A DNA stretch of 64,000 bases from Taibaiella koreensis (GCF_003545715.1 NZ_QVNU01000001.1:1481962-1545961); one strand, 5' to 3'. Numbered from the stretch's first letter, positions 1 through 9,337 are shown. The notes: generated by a model from the sequence alone, not told the origin. Made by a program: numbers and translations.

Positions 1-1
1 C

Positions 2-3000
2 GATTATAATTCGGGGTTGAATCAGAAGCAGTCGATAAGCGAAAATGCCGGGAAGCAGGTGCTTATCGGTACTACTGGTCTGGCCAATACCAATGCGTTG
101 AACACGACCGCATTTTCAACAGATAAGCAATTTTTGGTATGGGGCGATAACGGCCTGGAAAGGTCCCCGGCAGTTGCCATTGCGGGCGTTTCCGGTGCCA
201 ACTACCGCTTCAAGGCGATCTGGAAGGTACAAAACACCGGTACGGTTGGAACGGTGCGTGTCGCCTGGCCGAAGAATTGGGACAACATAACACTCATCCA
301 GAGCGCTGATACCACTTTTGACGGAGGCGATGTGGCTACGGATATGAGCACTCATACCCAGACCATTAATGGTGTAGCCTACAATTATGCCGATGTGACC
401 TTTACCAATGGTCAATATTTTACTTTTGCTATCCAGGCACAGTCTCCCGGTGGCATTGCTGCGCTGCCCGCAGTCTGGTACCGTCCTGATAATGCGGATT
501 CTTCCCAATGGAAAGATGCTTCCATCAACAGCCTGGATTTGACCAGCGAAAACGGAGCAACGGTAAAGAACGGCGATCAGGCGCATAACTTCCACAGCTG
601 GACTACCCGTTATTCGGCAACCAGCTACTATAATTATCTCGATCCCGCTGCAACCAATACAGACCTTGAAGTCAATCCTGTCTTTGGTAATTTTAATACC
701 AATAGCTTTTCCTATATGCCGTTAACGATCTTCGGTGTTGCCCGCGACACGTTAACTACCGGTGGGTCGGGATTGATTACGGGGATAGATAACGAAAAAG
801 CTAATGCTTCCGAACCTGGTTTTGGCGTATATGGCGCGCAGCAACGGTTTTACCGGTTCAGCTATGGTGCTGCCGTTTCGGGTGCTGCTGCTCCGGTTGA
901 TATGTCTGCCGTTTATATGTGGCGTCCGACCACAGGCGGCGCAACCGCCGGGGGCACAGATACGCTTTTAATGGGATTGAATGGTGTGTACACTACCTCA
1001 CAGATCAATAAGGTGGGCAGTGTTGTCGGCCCTTATCTGAAAATCGGTTACTCTGCATCCGATTGGGGTGCATTTCCCGGAGATATCCAGGAAGTGATAT
1101 GGTATAAAGACTCCCTCGGTTACAGCGATATCCAAAAGGTAGAAACTTATCTTGCGCTGAAATATGGCACCACGCTGGGCCATAATTATGTGGCAGCATC
1201 GGGCGCTACTATTTACAACCTGAGCTCAGATACTACTTACCGCTATAATATTGCCGGGATCGGCCGTGAGGCTGCTAACGGCGGATTGGATCAGCGCCAG
1301 AGCAATTCTGTCCGGACGGGAAAGCAGGTATTGATCGGCACGACAGGTTTGAGCAATACCAATGACAGCAACGCTGTTCAATTGACAGATGCGCAATACC
1401 TTGTATGGGGCGATAACGGTCGGGCCAAGTCTCCCTCTGTTTATATGCCCGGAATGGCCAATGTGAACGTACGGTTCAAGTCGATATGGAAAGTGCAGAA
1501 TACCGGCAGCATAGGTACCGTACGTGTTGCCTGGCCGGCAACAGATTTGAACAACCTGTCGTTGATCCAAAGCGCCGATACCACATTCGATGCTTCTGAC
1601 GTGGTGACCGGTATGCAGGCCAATACCCAAACCATCAACGGTGTGACCTATAACTATGCAGATGTGACCTTGTCCAACGGACAGTACTTCACCTTCGCCG
1701 GTCATATCGCGCATGCACCGGGAGGCGTTTTTGCAGGCTTGTCCTATTGGTACAGGGCCGATAAAGATGCCGTAAATACAGGAGATAGCACCAGTGTGAC
1801 CTCATGGACAGACTATGCTATGGGAACTGTGGCTAGCCAGGTAGGCGCCAACCCCTATCCTTTATATCATGTGGGCGCTGCCACTTACTTCAACTTTAAT
1901 CCGGGAATCAACTTCACCGACGGAAATCAATCCCTGGGTAATCTGGTGGCGCAGGCTGTAGCCGATACTGCCTATGATATCTTTACCCTGACCAAGGAAG
2001 GTATTACTGCAGGTGGCGCAAATCCACGTGTCTTCAGTGTACTGGCCAACAGATCGCTGGCTACCGGCAATATCCATTACTGGGATGGCGTAGGGATCAA
2101 TTTCGACGGTCGTCTGGAGCGGTACAACAGCACATCGGGGCTCGCTTATCTGGCCAACCCCGGCAATGTCGACTTCCCGTCCAATAGTCCCGGTATTATG
2201 TATCATAACTTCACCAATAATGCCGTTTCAAAAGGCTTGAACGGCGCGCGTAAAGGTGCTTCGGGTGTTTCGGGACCTTATGGCATGATCAATGGCGGCT
2301 TTACTTTTGGCTCTACGGTATTCTCCGGCAACGGATCGGATAACTATAGCTTTAAAGGTCATTTGGGAGAAACCATTATCTACGGTTCCAATAACCTATC
2401 GCCTGCCGACCGGAATAGGGTAGATGCTTACCTGGCGATCAAATATGGTATTACCCTGGATACCGCCGAAAGCTACCTGAGCTCAGCTTCAGCGGTGATA
2501 TGGGATAAGAACGCCAGCAAGCCCTACTACCATAACGTAGCAGGCGTAGGAAGGGATGATCTTTCGGCATTGTTCCAGAAGCAAAGCAGGAGCCAGGTAA
2601 CCAATAACCCTAATAACCAGGTTATCATGGGGCTGGGAGATATCTATACGGCCAACCTGAACAACCCCGATTCTATTGCCGATGGACAGTTCCTTATCTG
2701 GGGCGACAATGGCAATACGCAGGCCATGACCAATACAGCGGCTACTTATACGGTATTCGCGTACAATGGCAGCAGCGACAGCCGCAGGATGAAGCGGACC
2801 TGGAAGGTGCAGAACACCAATGTGGCGCCGGCGCTTAAGATCCGGTTCCCTGCAGCATCGGTAGGTACTACTACGCTGCCCGATGAGTCCTGCGCGCAAT
2901 ACGTGATCCTGTTTGCCGACGATTCGGCTTTTACCAGCAATGTAACGGCAGCGGCCCTTACGGTAAACGGGACCAACTATGATGCCCTACACAATTTCCC

Positions 3001-4120
3001 GGCCGGGGCCAGCTATTTTACCTTTGCCAGATTGAGCAGCTTTACGCCAGGTATCGTATATCTCCCTGGTATTACAGAAGCGACAGATGAGTTTGGCAGC
3101 TGCACCTCGGGCGCCTGGACCTATTTTCATAAGACCGGGGATAACAGCCGTAAGGTGCTGGCTACTTCAGGTTTGAATACGGCGCAGGTAAGCAATCTCA
3201 CCGTTACCGTAACGCCCGAAGGCGCCGGATACAGCAACGGCACAAGCGTGACCAAACTAATGGACCGTATCACCACCATTGCCGATGGCAGCAACGGAAC
3301 CTATGCAGGAGCGCGGATAAGGGTGTACTACAGCAGCAGCGAGATGGCAGCAGCAGCGGTGCCTGGTGCGCAGACACAAGGCTGGTTCCGGTACGATAGC
3401 TATAATGCCGATACGATAAAGACGGATATACAGACTGACGGCGTATTTAACCCTGGTAAGGCTATAGCCCTTACACCCAGCGGCTCGGGTACAGAAGATG
3501 GTGTTCCTTATGTGGAATTCCTCAATGCTTCGCCGTTTGCCAGCTTTGTGTATGTGTCTTCTACCGAAGCCGTAGGAGTAGTGCTCCCGGTAACATTCGT
3601 CAGCTTTACAGCCAGGAAGCAAGGCGCCGCAGCATTGCTCAACTGGGCTACCGCCAGCGAGACAAATAGCAAAGGCTTCTCCGTAGAACGCAGCGCCGAT
3701 AGCAAAGCCTGGAATAGCATTGGCTTCGTCAACAGTGCGGCGCCCAATGGTAACAGTAGCCGGAAGCTGGATTATAGCTATACCGATAAGGCACCACTGA
3801 GCAGTATGAACTACTACCGCCTGAAACAGACCGACCTCGACGGGCAATATGTGTACAGCGTAGTGCGGCAGGTTTCCTTTAGCAATGGCCATATCAGCAT
3901 ACATCCCAACCCCGCCAGCGACTACGTAACCATAGACGGGCTGAGCGGTGGTGAGTCGATAAGCATGTACGATGCCACCGGCCGGATAATAAAGGAAATA
4001 AAGCCGGTACAAGCCTCTGTTACGATTGACCTGGATGGCCTGAGCGGCGGCTTATATCATATTCACATCACCGGGAACAATGGCACAGTTGTTTCGCAGA
4101 AGGTAGTGAAAGTGAACTAG
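2..4120 (+). CDS. large T9SS type A surface protein with DUF8202-like repeats (5' partial)
   Basis: The frame is already open at base 2, and the text just inside the window matches an internal repeat of the same protein, so the N-terminus lies outside the window. Three related modules are visible. Each carries a phrase close to GKQVLIGTTGL, then a WGDNG motif, then WKVQNT with a strand-rich tail (about bases 50-440, 1310-1700 and 2600-3030). Between them lie LamG/concanavalin-like stretches ending in (A/V)DAYLAIKYG-type motifs, the pattern of DUF8202 proteins. The last 80 or so residues form a T9SS type A sorting domain (HPNPASDYVTI, GLYHI). Such proteins are exported by Sec and anchored or released by the T9SS. 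It is probably an adhesin or a surface layer protein; no enzyme motif was seen. A strong terminator follows. Confidence 0.85.
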   Translation, partial: DYNSGLNQKQSISENAGKQVLIGTTGLANTNALNTTAFSTDKQFLVWGDNGLERSPAVAIAGVSGANYRFKAIWKVQNTGTVGTVRVAWPKNWDNITLIQSADTTFDGGDVATDMSTHTQTINGVAYNYADVTFTNGQYFTFAIQAQSPGGIAALPAVWYRPDNADSSQWKDASINSLDLTSENGATVKNGDQAHNFHSWTTRYSATSYYNYLDPAATNTDLEVNPVFGNFNTNSFSYMPLTIFGVARDTLTTGGSGLITGIDNEKANASEPGFGVYGAQQRFYRFSYGAAVSGAAAPVDMSAVYMWRPTTGGATAGGTDTLLMGLNGVYTTSQINKVGSVVGPYLKIGYSASDWGAFPGDIQEVIWYKDSLGYSDIQKVETYLALKYGTTLGHNYVAASGATIYNLSSDTTYRYNIAGIGREAANGGLDQRQSNSVRTGKQVLIGTTGLSNTNDSNAVQLTDAQYLVWGDNGRAKSPSVYMPGMANVNVRFKSIWKVQNTGSIGTVRVAWPATDLNNLSLIQSADTTFDASDVVTGMQANTQTINGVTYNYADVTLSNGQYFTFAGHIAHAPGGVFAGLSYWYRADKDAVNTGDSTSVTSWTDYAMGTVASQVGANPYPLYHVGAATYFNFNPGINFTDGNQSLGNLVAQAVADTAYDIFTLTKEGITAGGANPRVFSVLANRSLATGNIHYWDGVGINFDGRLERYNSTSGLAYLANPGNVDFPSNSPGIMYHNFTNNAVSKGLNGARKGASGVSGPYGMINGGFTFGSTVFSGNGSDNYSFKGHLGETIIYGSNNLSPADRNRVDAYLAIKYGITLDTAESYLSSASAVIWDKNASKPYYHNVAGVGRDDLSALFQKQSRSQVTNNPNNQVIMGLGDIYTANLNNPDSIADGQFLIWGDNGNTQAMTNTAATYTVFAYNGSSDSRRMKRTWKVQNTNVAPALKIRFPAASVGTTTLPDESCAQYVILFADDSAFTSNVTAAALTVNGTNYDALHNFPAGASYFTFARLSSFTPGIVYLPGITEATDEFGSCTSGAWTYFHKTGDNSRKVLATSGLNTAQVSNLTVTVTPEGAGYSNGTSVTKLMDRITTIADGSNGTYAGARIRVYYSSSEMAAAAVPGAQTQGWFRYDSYNADTIKTDIQTDGVFNPGKAIALTPSGSGTEDGVPYVEFLNASPFASFVYVSSTEAVGVVLPVTFVSFTARKQGAAALLNWATASETNSKGFSVERSADSKAWNSIGFVNSAAPNGNSSRKLDYSYTDKAPLSSMNYYRLKQTDLDGQYVYSVVRQVSFSNGHISIHPNPASDYVTIDGLSGGESISMYDATGRIIKEIKPVQASVTIDLDGLSGGLYHIHITGNNGTVVSQKVVKVN

Positions 4121-4186
4121 GGCCAACGTGTGGATGCCGTTTAAAAGCGCTGAAGACTGAATTCTCAGGATCGGCGTGAAGTATAG

Positions 4187-4226
4187 AGCAGCAGCGGGCA
4201 AACACCTGCTGCTGTTTCTTTTTTAG
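4187..4226 (+). terminator. intrinsic terminator of the large T9SS gene
   Basis: AGCAGCAG (4187-4194) pairs with CTGCTGCT (4206-4213) across an 11-nt loop, followed by GTTTCTTTTTT. It lies 66 nt after the stop of the upstream gene. Confidence 0.75.
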
Positions 4227-4399
4227 ACCAGTGCCTGTAATGTAGCAGGCTGTTCTCGCCTGAGATGGAAATTGACTATCCCGATATCGAGGCCATAGGC
4301 CAGATTGGCCCCAATATAGTTGCTGTGCTTGTCGAAGTACCATTTTATAGCTGTCCATTCAACATACTCCGGGACCAACGCGTTTTGTTTCCTGCTCCT
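4223..4399 (-). pseudogene. possible gene remnant (C-terminal fragment)
   Basis: On the minus strand the stretch from 4399 to the TAA at 4223-4225 reads as a protein-like sequence (for example KWYFDKHSNYIGANLAYGLD, then GIVNFHLRREQPATLQALV). It has no ATG and is preceded in frame by a TAA at 4400-4402. Further upstream (4520-4410) another minus frame reads IPETAKKTCEEECSRYFPNN, again without a continuous gene. This fits a decayed gene broken by indels, but chance cannot be excluded. No family was recognised. The plus-strand terminator overlaps its stop. The rest of 4121-4533 holds nothing else I can support. Confidence 0.3.
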
Positions 4400-4533
4400 T
4401 TAAAGCAAGGTATCACGATCGGCGGAGAAGAAGCCCTTATGCTTAAAATGGCTTTCGGGTTATTGGGAAAATAACGGCTGCATTCCTCTTCGCAGGTTTT
4501 CTTTGCTGTTTCAGGTATCATCTTCGGTGGGCG

Positions 4534-5313
4534 TTACTCTTTTATCACCTTTGCCCACGCACTGTTTTGCCCGTCGATGTACCGGATAAAATAAGTGCCG
4601 CCGGCTAAGCCGTCCAGGTCAATTTCGGTAGTAATGGCTGTCAATTTAAGGAACTTTATTTCCTTGCCGCTGATATCATTGATCTGAAGAAAAGACTGGT
4701 CTGTGATAGAAGCTACTGAAAAATATACCTTCCCTTTGGTAGGATTAGGCGACAACGTAAAGCCGGACTGCTGCGTGTTTGTGTGATCCAGGCTGATGAT
4801 AAAAGAATAACTGGATTGGCCATCTCTATCCACCTGTTTCAGGCGGTAATAATTAGTGCCGGCAGGCATGGTTTTATCCGGGAAAGTATAAGCCCTCTTT
4901 TCGTTGCTGCTGCCATTGACCGCGCTGCTGTATACGCGGCCTATGCTCCGAAAGGCAATACCATCCTGGCTTCTTTCCACATCGAAATAGTCGCTGTTTT
5001 TTTCCTGGGCAGTGTGCCAGATGAGGAAGTTGTATTCGTTTCTTGCAATACCGCTGAAATCGAGTAGGTGTACCGGTAGCGGTGTGCCTGAGGTGCTTGG
5101 CTGCTGAAAACCTTGCGTAAACCTGGGATTGGCGCCTATAGTGGCAACAAAAGGTTCTCCCAGGGTAAAATTAAGTGTAGCGCCGCCCGGCATCGTTCCG
5201 CCGCCGCCAGTACTCGCCAGCACATAAGGAAGCGCCGATTGTGCCTGCGCTATGAAACCGCAGGCGATAAGCGAAATGAAAACTGCTGCCGGTTTGCGTA
5301 GTGTTGCTTTCAT
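4534..5313 (-). CDS. small secreted T9SS type A sorting-domain protein
   Basis: 259 residues with a signal peptide of about 24 residues ending ...FIAQAQ. An N-terminal glycine-rich segment contains a GEPF motif and GFQQPSTSG. A middle fibronectin-like region (QEKNSDYFDVERSQDG, TNYYRLKQVDRDGQ) follows. The C-terminus is a T9SS type A sorting domain (LSPNPTKGKVYFSV, GGTYFIRY). It lies 90 nt downstream of the C1q-like gene on the same strand and is probably co-transcribed. It is clearly paralogous over its full length to the gene at 8465-9241, which holds the same position in the mirrored cassette. The role is unknown; a partner or anchor for the neighbouring stalk protein is possible but is inference. 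Confidence 0.85.
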   Translation of the reverse strand: MKATLRKPAAVFISLIACGFIAQAQSALPYVLASTGGGGTMPGGATLNFTLGEPFVATIGANPRFTQGFQQPSTSGTPLPVHLLDFSGIARNEYNFLIWHTAQEKNSDYFDVERSQDGIAFRSIGRVYSSAVNGSSNEKRAYTFPDKTMPAGTNYYRLKQVDRDGQSSYSFIISLDHTNTQQSGFTLSPNPTKGKVYFSVASITDQSFLQINDISGKEIKFLKLTAITTEIDLDGLAGGTYFIRYIDGQNSAWAKVIKE

Positions 5314-5403
5314 AAAATGAATATTTTAAAGTGGGCTAACGGGGAAAATTGCTGTTGTAAACGGTTGCCGGGCGGCGCCCTGGCCAGAACAGGCAAAACA
5401 TCG

Positions 5404-6465
5404 CTACAATTTCCTGATGGCAAATGAACTGTAAAAAATCTGGACGGGAAGGGTCATGCCATCGTTATTATAGTAAAGTGCTAGCTGGTCGCCGGCGGCT
5501 AAAACTACTGTTCCGGTTACATTGACAGTGGCTCCTTCCAGGGGAGCCCTGATGGGCAGGGTACCAATGGTCAGCGAATAGTTAATATTGAAGACGGGTA
5601 TGTAGCCCAGAGCCATTATGTTTGGCGGGGATACCGTCCTGACTTCAAATGATGGGAACTGACCAGCACCTATATTGTTGGTAACAGGTCCTGTCAATGT
5701 ATAATTAACTACTGCTGAAATAGCGTAAGTGCCGGCTGAAGGGACGGTATAGACACCCGTAGCGATATTGAAATTGCCGTCGCTGTAGTAGGGACTATTG
5801 ACGCTATAGCCATTCAACTGATAACTGGTGCTCATCTGAGGGTAAAAGGACAGATACGCCGAAAATCCTACGGTATTACCGCCGCCGGCAGTGGGAGCCT
5901 GCCAGGCGGTATTACCGTTGCCGTCTGCTGTCAGCACTTGTCCGTTAGGGGCCGTTCCCGAGCTTATCTTGGCATTGGTCACTGCATTATTGGCAATGGT
6001 GGGATTAGGATAAGTACCGGTAAGATTACCACCTGCCGCGCCGGTTGGGGGTGCTCCGCCTGCTGAGCCGGCGTACAAGGCGTAAGGCGTCGATACCATT
6101 TCTACCGTGGAGAGATCGGTATAGTTATTGCCGCCGGTAATGTCCGCTTCTATCTTAAGAAACTTAGCGGCCGAGTTCCAGGTAATGGCGGCAAAAGTGC
6201 CGGTTACCGGTGTTCCGGCCCCGAGCTGGACAGTTGCCAGGCCGAAAGCATTGGTCGTTGTCGCATGGGTTTCCGTGTACAGGGTGGCGCCGCCTGCCGA
6301 TCCTTCAAGGATGCTGAACCGGAGCGAAACGTTCTGGTTGATCACGGGAGCGCCGCCGGCGTTGCGGACTACAGTCTGGTAATTGATCTTTTGCGGGGCT
6401 TGCTGCGCCGCAGCAGCCAGCGCGAAGATCAGCAAGGCGATCAATAGCATGTTGCACTTTTTCAT
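5404..6465 (-). CDS. secreted stalk protein with tail-fibre-like repeat and C1q-like head
   Basis: 353 residues. I chose the ATG at 6465 because MKKCNMLLIALLIFALAAAAQ is a good signal peptide; a longer reading adds 11 polar residues. The N-terminal domain begins QQAPQKINYQTVVRNAGG and is shared with the protein at 7229. A short glycine/proline segment contains NLTGTYPNPTIANNAVTNAK, a repeat typical of tail-fibre-like and collagen-like proteins of Bacteroidota. The C-terminal 150 residues (YTVPSAGTYAISAVVNY and following strands) look like a C1q/TNF-type jelly roll. It is probably a trimeric surface or secreted adhesin. It has no T9SS sorting domain of its own, unlike the gene after it. Not identified beyond domain level. 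Confidence 0.75.
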   Translation of the reverse strand: MKKCNMLLIALLIFALAAAAQQAPQKINYQTVVRNAGGAPVINQNVSLRFSILEGSAGGATLYTETHATTTNAFGLATVQLGAGTPVTGTFAAITWNSAAKFLKIEADITGGNNYTDLSTVEMVSTPYALYAGSAGGAPPTGAAGGNLTGTYPNPTIANNAVTNAKISSGTAPNGQVLTADGNGNTAWQAPTAGGGNTVGFSAYLSFYPQMSTSYQLNGYSVNSPYYSDGNFNIATGVYTVPSAGTYAISAVVNYTLTGPVTNNIGAGQFPSFEVRTVSPPNIMALGYIPVFNINYSLTIGTLPIRAPLEGATVNVTGTVVLAAGDQLALYYNNDGMTLPVQIFYSSFAIRKL

Positions 6466-6802
6466 AAAGTCGTTTTGCCGGCGTTGTTGATTCTTCACTC
6501 ATCTTTGCCGGTGGTGATTTATTATATTACACCGCAAAATTGTTTCAACTCCGTCAATTCATTCCTAAGGGTTTCCCCTTAGATTGACAGGTTGATCAAT
6601 GCTTCAGTATGGCAACGCAGATAAGGGATAACAATTTCGGGACCCCTGAGGAGGATAGGATAGCAATGCCTGTGACTACAGAAAAAGATAGCAGGGCTTT
6701 GTGGCCGTATAGCATCTTGGATCACGTGCCTTGGGGAGAGCCACGTCCAACGGGAAAATCCAGGCTAACAAAAAAGCCTGCAAAATTTGCAGGCTTTACT
6801 CG
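6466..6802. other. noncoding gap upstream of the C1q-like gene
   Basis: It holds the promoter region of the minus-strand cassette and the terminator of the tRNA. An open frame crossing this gap into the tRNA is not credible as a gene. No further structure was seen. Confidence 0.5.
6770..6797 (-). terminator. intrinsic terminator of tRNA-Glu
   Basis: The near-perfect hairpin AAAGCCTGCAAA / TTTGCAGGCTTT (6773-6797) is followed on the minus strand by a run of six T residues. It starts only 6 nt after the tRNA 3' end. Confidence 0.85.
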
Positions 6803-6874
6803 TACCACGTACGGGAATCGAACCCGTGATTCCTCCGTGAAAGGGAGGCGTCTTAACCCCTTGACCAACGCGGC
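6803..6874 (-). tRNA. tRNA-Glu (anticodon TTC)
   Basis: On the minus strand a 72-nt cloverleaf can be drawn. The acceptor arms are GCCGCGT and ACGTGGT (two G-T pairs), the anticodon stem is CCTCC/GGAGG around the loop CTTTCAC (anticodon TTC), and the T arm is ACGGG-TTCGATT-CCCGT. The discriminator base is A and CCA is not encoded. It is a single tRNA gene with its own terminator. It sits exactly between two mirrored surface-protein cassettes. Confidence 0.95.
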
Positions 6875-7181
6875 ATTTTTGGATGGGTTGCAAAAGTACA
6901 TTTATTTTTGACTTCAGCAAATTCTACTCGCTCTTTTTCAGCCTGTTGCTCATATTTTTTTCTTTTTCAGCTCTGTCCAGGCAAAAACCTGCACGTATTT
7001 CAGGTTTGTTTTTGGTGGCAGTTTAATTTATGCAGTGCATGCTAAGAGCCGTTATCCTACACTGGTACAGTGCGCCCAGTAAAAATATATTTATATTATT
7101 ATTATAAATCATAAAAACGACGATTGAAATATAGCTATTGATATTATATGATTGTCATTTTTTAAACTAGCTTCTTACTTT
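6875..7181. other. AT-rich noncoding gap with promoter
   Basis: No gene was seen. From about 7080 the sequence is very AT-rich (runs such as TATATTTATATTATTATTA) and leads into the promoter at 7152-7182. The tRNA promoter must lie in the first part. Confidence 0.5.
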
Positions 7182-7182
7182 G
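7152..7182 (+). promoter_or_regulatory. Bacteroidota-type promoter for the BclB-like gene
   Basis: A TTG at 7152-7154 is followed by 20 nt and TTACTTTG (7175-7182), which matches the TAnnTTTG -7 box at 7 of 8 positions with the usual spacing to a -33 TTG. The start codon lies 47 nt downstream. Confidence 0.5.
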
Positions 7183-7228
7183 GTTGTATCCTATCCAATT
7201 TCATTCTCTAACCAACCAAAGCTTTTTT

Positions 7229-8419
7229 ATGAAAAAATTTACCAGTCTACTCATGCTGGCCTGTTTGCTCAGCCTTACCCTGATGGCCCAGCAGGCGCCC
7301 CAGAGGATCAATTACCAGGCCGTGGTGCGCAATGCATCCGGTACGCCGGTGATCAACCAGAATGTCTCGCTGCGCTTCAGCATCCTGGATGTCTCTGCCA
7401 GCGGCACCGTTCTCTATTCAGAAACCCAGTCGGCGACCACCAACGCTTTCGGTTTGGCCAATGTGCAGATCGGTTCGGGAACCATTGTCAGCGGCACCTT
7501 TAACACCATCGCCTGGAATTCGGCCAGCAAATTCCTGAAGGTCGAAGCCGACATCACCGGCGGTACTACTTATGCCAACCTGGCTACCGTAGAGATGATC
7601 TCCGTGCCCTTTGCGCTCAATGCCCAAAGCAGCAACGACAACCGCTGGACGCTCAATACGGCCGATATTACCAGCAATAATACCGGCAGTGTGGGCATCG
7701 GCGGTGCGCCCAACGCCAATGCCAGGCTCGATGTTTCGGCCACCAATAAGGGTATCCTGATTCCCAGGATAACCCTGGCCAATCGTCCCGCTACTCCCGT
7801 CGATGGTCTGCTGATCTATCAAACCGACAATACACCGGGCTTCTACTACTACAATAGCGGTAGCTGGAAGCGTGTAGCCAACAGCAACGATATTGTCAGC
7901 GGTGGTACCATTATACCGTTCTCTTCTGGTCTTCCGGTAACCCTTACGACTATCGCGGGCGGCCTTGTAGGCACCAGCGCCTTGCTGGGCTTTGGTAGCT
8001 CGGCAAACGGTGTAGCGCTGGTAGGTGCCAATATCGACCTTACAGGAGCCGGCGGTACCCTTCTTAATTTCGGTTTTGTATCACCGAGGGCAGGTACGAT
8101 CACGGCTATGTCGGCCCAATTCAGCACTACGCTGGCCTTGTCGCTACTAGGATCGAATGTTACGATTACAGCACAATTGTATACCGCGCCATCCGGCAGC
8201 AATACCTTTGCACCGGTGCCGGGCGCTGTGGTAACGTTGGCTCCTTCGCTAGGTGGCGTGCTGGCATTGGGGGCAGTTTCCAGCGGTACCACTACCGGCC
8301 TCGCCATACCAATAACCGCGGGCAACCGTTATCTCATGGTTTGCTCTGCTACTGCTTCTGGTATTAGTTTGGCCAATAGCATAGTCGGCTATGCCAGTGC
8401 GGGCGTGAATATCAATTAA
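7229..8419 (+). CDS. secreted protein with BclB-like (exosporium glycoprotein) C-terminal domain
   Basis: 396 residues. The ATG at 7229 starts a clean signal peptide (MKKFTSLLMLACLLSLTLMA); a TTG start at 7184 would spoil it. The N-terminal domain (QQAPQRINYQAVVRNASGTP) is shared with the protein at 5404-6465. The middle contains GSVGIGGAPNANARLDVS and GILIPRITLANR, a tail-fibre or adhesin-like module common in Bacteroidota. The last 180 or so residues (IIPFSSGLPVTLTTIAGGLV, GFGSSANGVAL, DLTGAGGTLLNFGFVSPRAG) closely recall the C-terminal domain of Bacillus exosporium protein BclB. That domain is expected to form a trimeric head. The gene is followed 45 nt later by a T9SS type A gene, probably in one transcript. 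Confidence 0.8.
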   Translation: MKKFTSLLMLACLLSLTLMAQQAPQRINYQAVVRNASGTPVINQNVSLRFSILDVSASGTVLYSETQSATTNAFGLANVQIGSGTIVSGTFNTIAWNSASKFLKVEADITGGTTYANLATVEMISVPFALNAQSSNDNRWTLNTADITSNNTGSVGIGGAPNANARLDVSATNKGILIPRITLANRPATPVDGLLIYQTDNTPGFYYYNSGSWKRVANSNDIVSGGTIIPFSSGLPVTLTTIAGGLVGTSALLGFGSSANGVALVGANIDLTGAGGTLLNFGFVSPRAGTITAMSAQFSTTLALSLLGSNVTITAQLYTAPSGSNTFAPVPGAVVTLAPSLGGVLALGAVSSGTTTGLAIPITAGNRYLMVCSATASGISLANSIVGYASAGVNIN

Positions 8420-8464
8420 CCCCGTTTACAAAAATTCAATGCTTATGCTAAAAATACTTCCAAC

Positions 8465-9241
8465 ATGAAACGAATCTTGATTTCATCGCTTCCGGCACTG
8501 GTCCTGTTGCTAACCGGCCAGCTTCCTGCGGCTGCACAGTCGGTGCTTCCCTATGTGCTGGCCAGCTCCGGAAACAGTGCCACCGCGCCCGGTGGCGCGA
8601 TCGTAAACTTCACCATCGGCGAACCGTTTACGTCCACCATCGGCAGCAATCCCCAGTTCACACAGGGATTTCAGCAGCCCAGCACTTCGGGCAACCCGCT
8701 GCCGGTGCAGCTGCTCGACTTCAGCGGGATAGCCAAAGGCGGCTACAACCTGCTGCAATGGCAAACAGTCCAGGAAAAGAATAACGATTACTTCAGCCTC
8801 GAGCGAAGCGCCGATGGCGGCCGCTTCCAGCCTATAGGCCAGGTGTACAGCAAAGCACCCGGCGGCAACAGCAGCGATAAGCTGGGCTATAGCTATGCCG
8901 ACCAGACCATGCCCGCCGGGACCAATTACTACCGTCTGCGGCAAGTCGACCGCGACGGGCAATTCAGCTACTCCAAGGTAGTGGCGCTGACAAATGCAGG
9001 CGCTACGCAACAATTCAGCGTATCGCCCAACCCTACCAAGGGAAAGGTCTTCTTCTCCGTCAGCACGCTGTCGAACGAGGCTGTACTGACTATCGCGGAC
9101 CTGTATGGGCGTGAGCTGAAACGTATGAAGCCGGTAGCAACCGTGACGGAGATCGATCTCTCTGCCTGGACTGCCGGTACCTATTTTTTACATTATAGCG
9201 ACGGACTGTACCGCGAATCGGTGAAAGTAGTAAAAGACTAA
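8465..9241 (+). CDS. small secreted T9SS type A sorting-domain protein (paralog)
   Basis: 258 residues with a signal peptide (MKRILISSLPALVLLLTG...AAAQ). It aligns along its whole length with the protein at 4534-5313: SVLPYVLASSG, GEPF, QFTQGFQQPSTSG, TNYYRLRQVDRDGQ, and a C-terminal sorting domain VSPNPTKGKVFFSV. It is the second gene of the plus-strand cassette and a terminator follows. Export by Sec followed by T9SS is expected. The biochemical role is unknown. Confidence 0.85.
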   Translation: MKRILISSLPALVLLLTGQLPAAAQSVLPYVLASSGNSATAPGGAIVNFTIGEPFTSTIGSNPQFTQGFQQPSTSGNPLPVQLLDFSGIAKGGYNLLQWQTVQEKNNDYFSLERSADGGRFQPIGQVYSKAPGGNSSDKLGYSYADQTMPAGTNYYRLRQVDRDGQFSYSKVVALTNAGATQQFSVSPNPTKGKVFFSVSTLSNEAVLTIADLYGRELKRMKPVATVTEIDLSAWTAGTYFLHYSDGLYRESVKVVKD

Positions 9242-9264
9242 ATCAGGAGCGGGAACCAAAGCAC

Positions 9265-9299
9265 AAGGGATCGTTCACCCGAACGGTCCCTTGCCTTTT
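9265..9299 (+). terminator. intrinsic terminator after the plus-strand cassette
   Basis: AAGGGA-T-CGTTC pairs with GAACG-G-TCCCTT around ACCC, followed by GCCTTTTG. It starts 24 nt after the stop codon. Confidence 0.75.
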
Positions 9300-9337
9300 G
9301 TATATAGCGCCCTGGTACAGCGAGGTCTCAGGTTTGC

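Noticed and set aside
6609-6911. Plus-strand open frame over the tRNA and its terminator
   Set aside because: It reads through a tRNA gene and an intrinsic terminator; not a gene.
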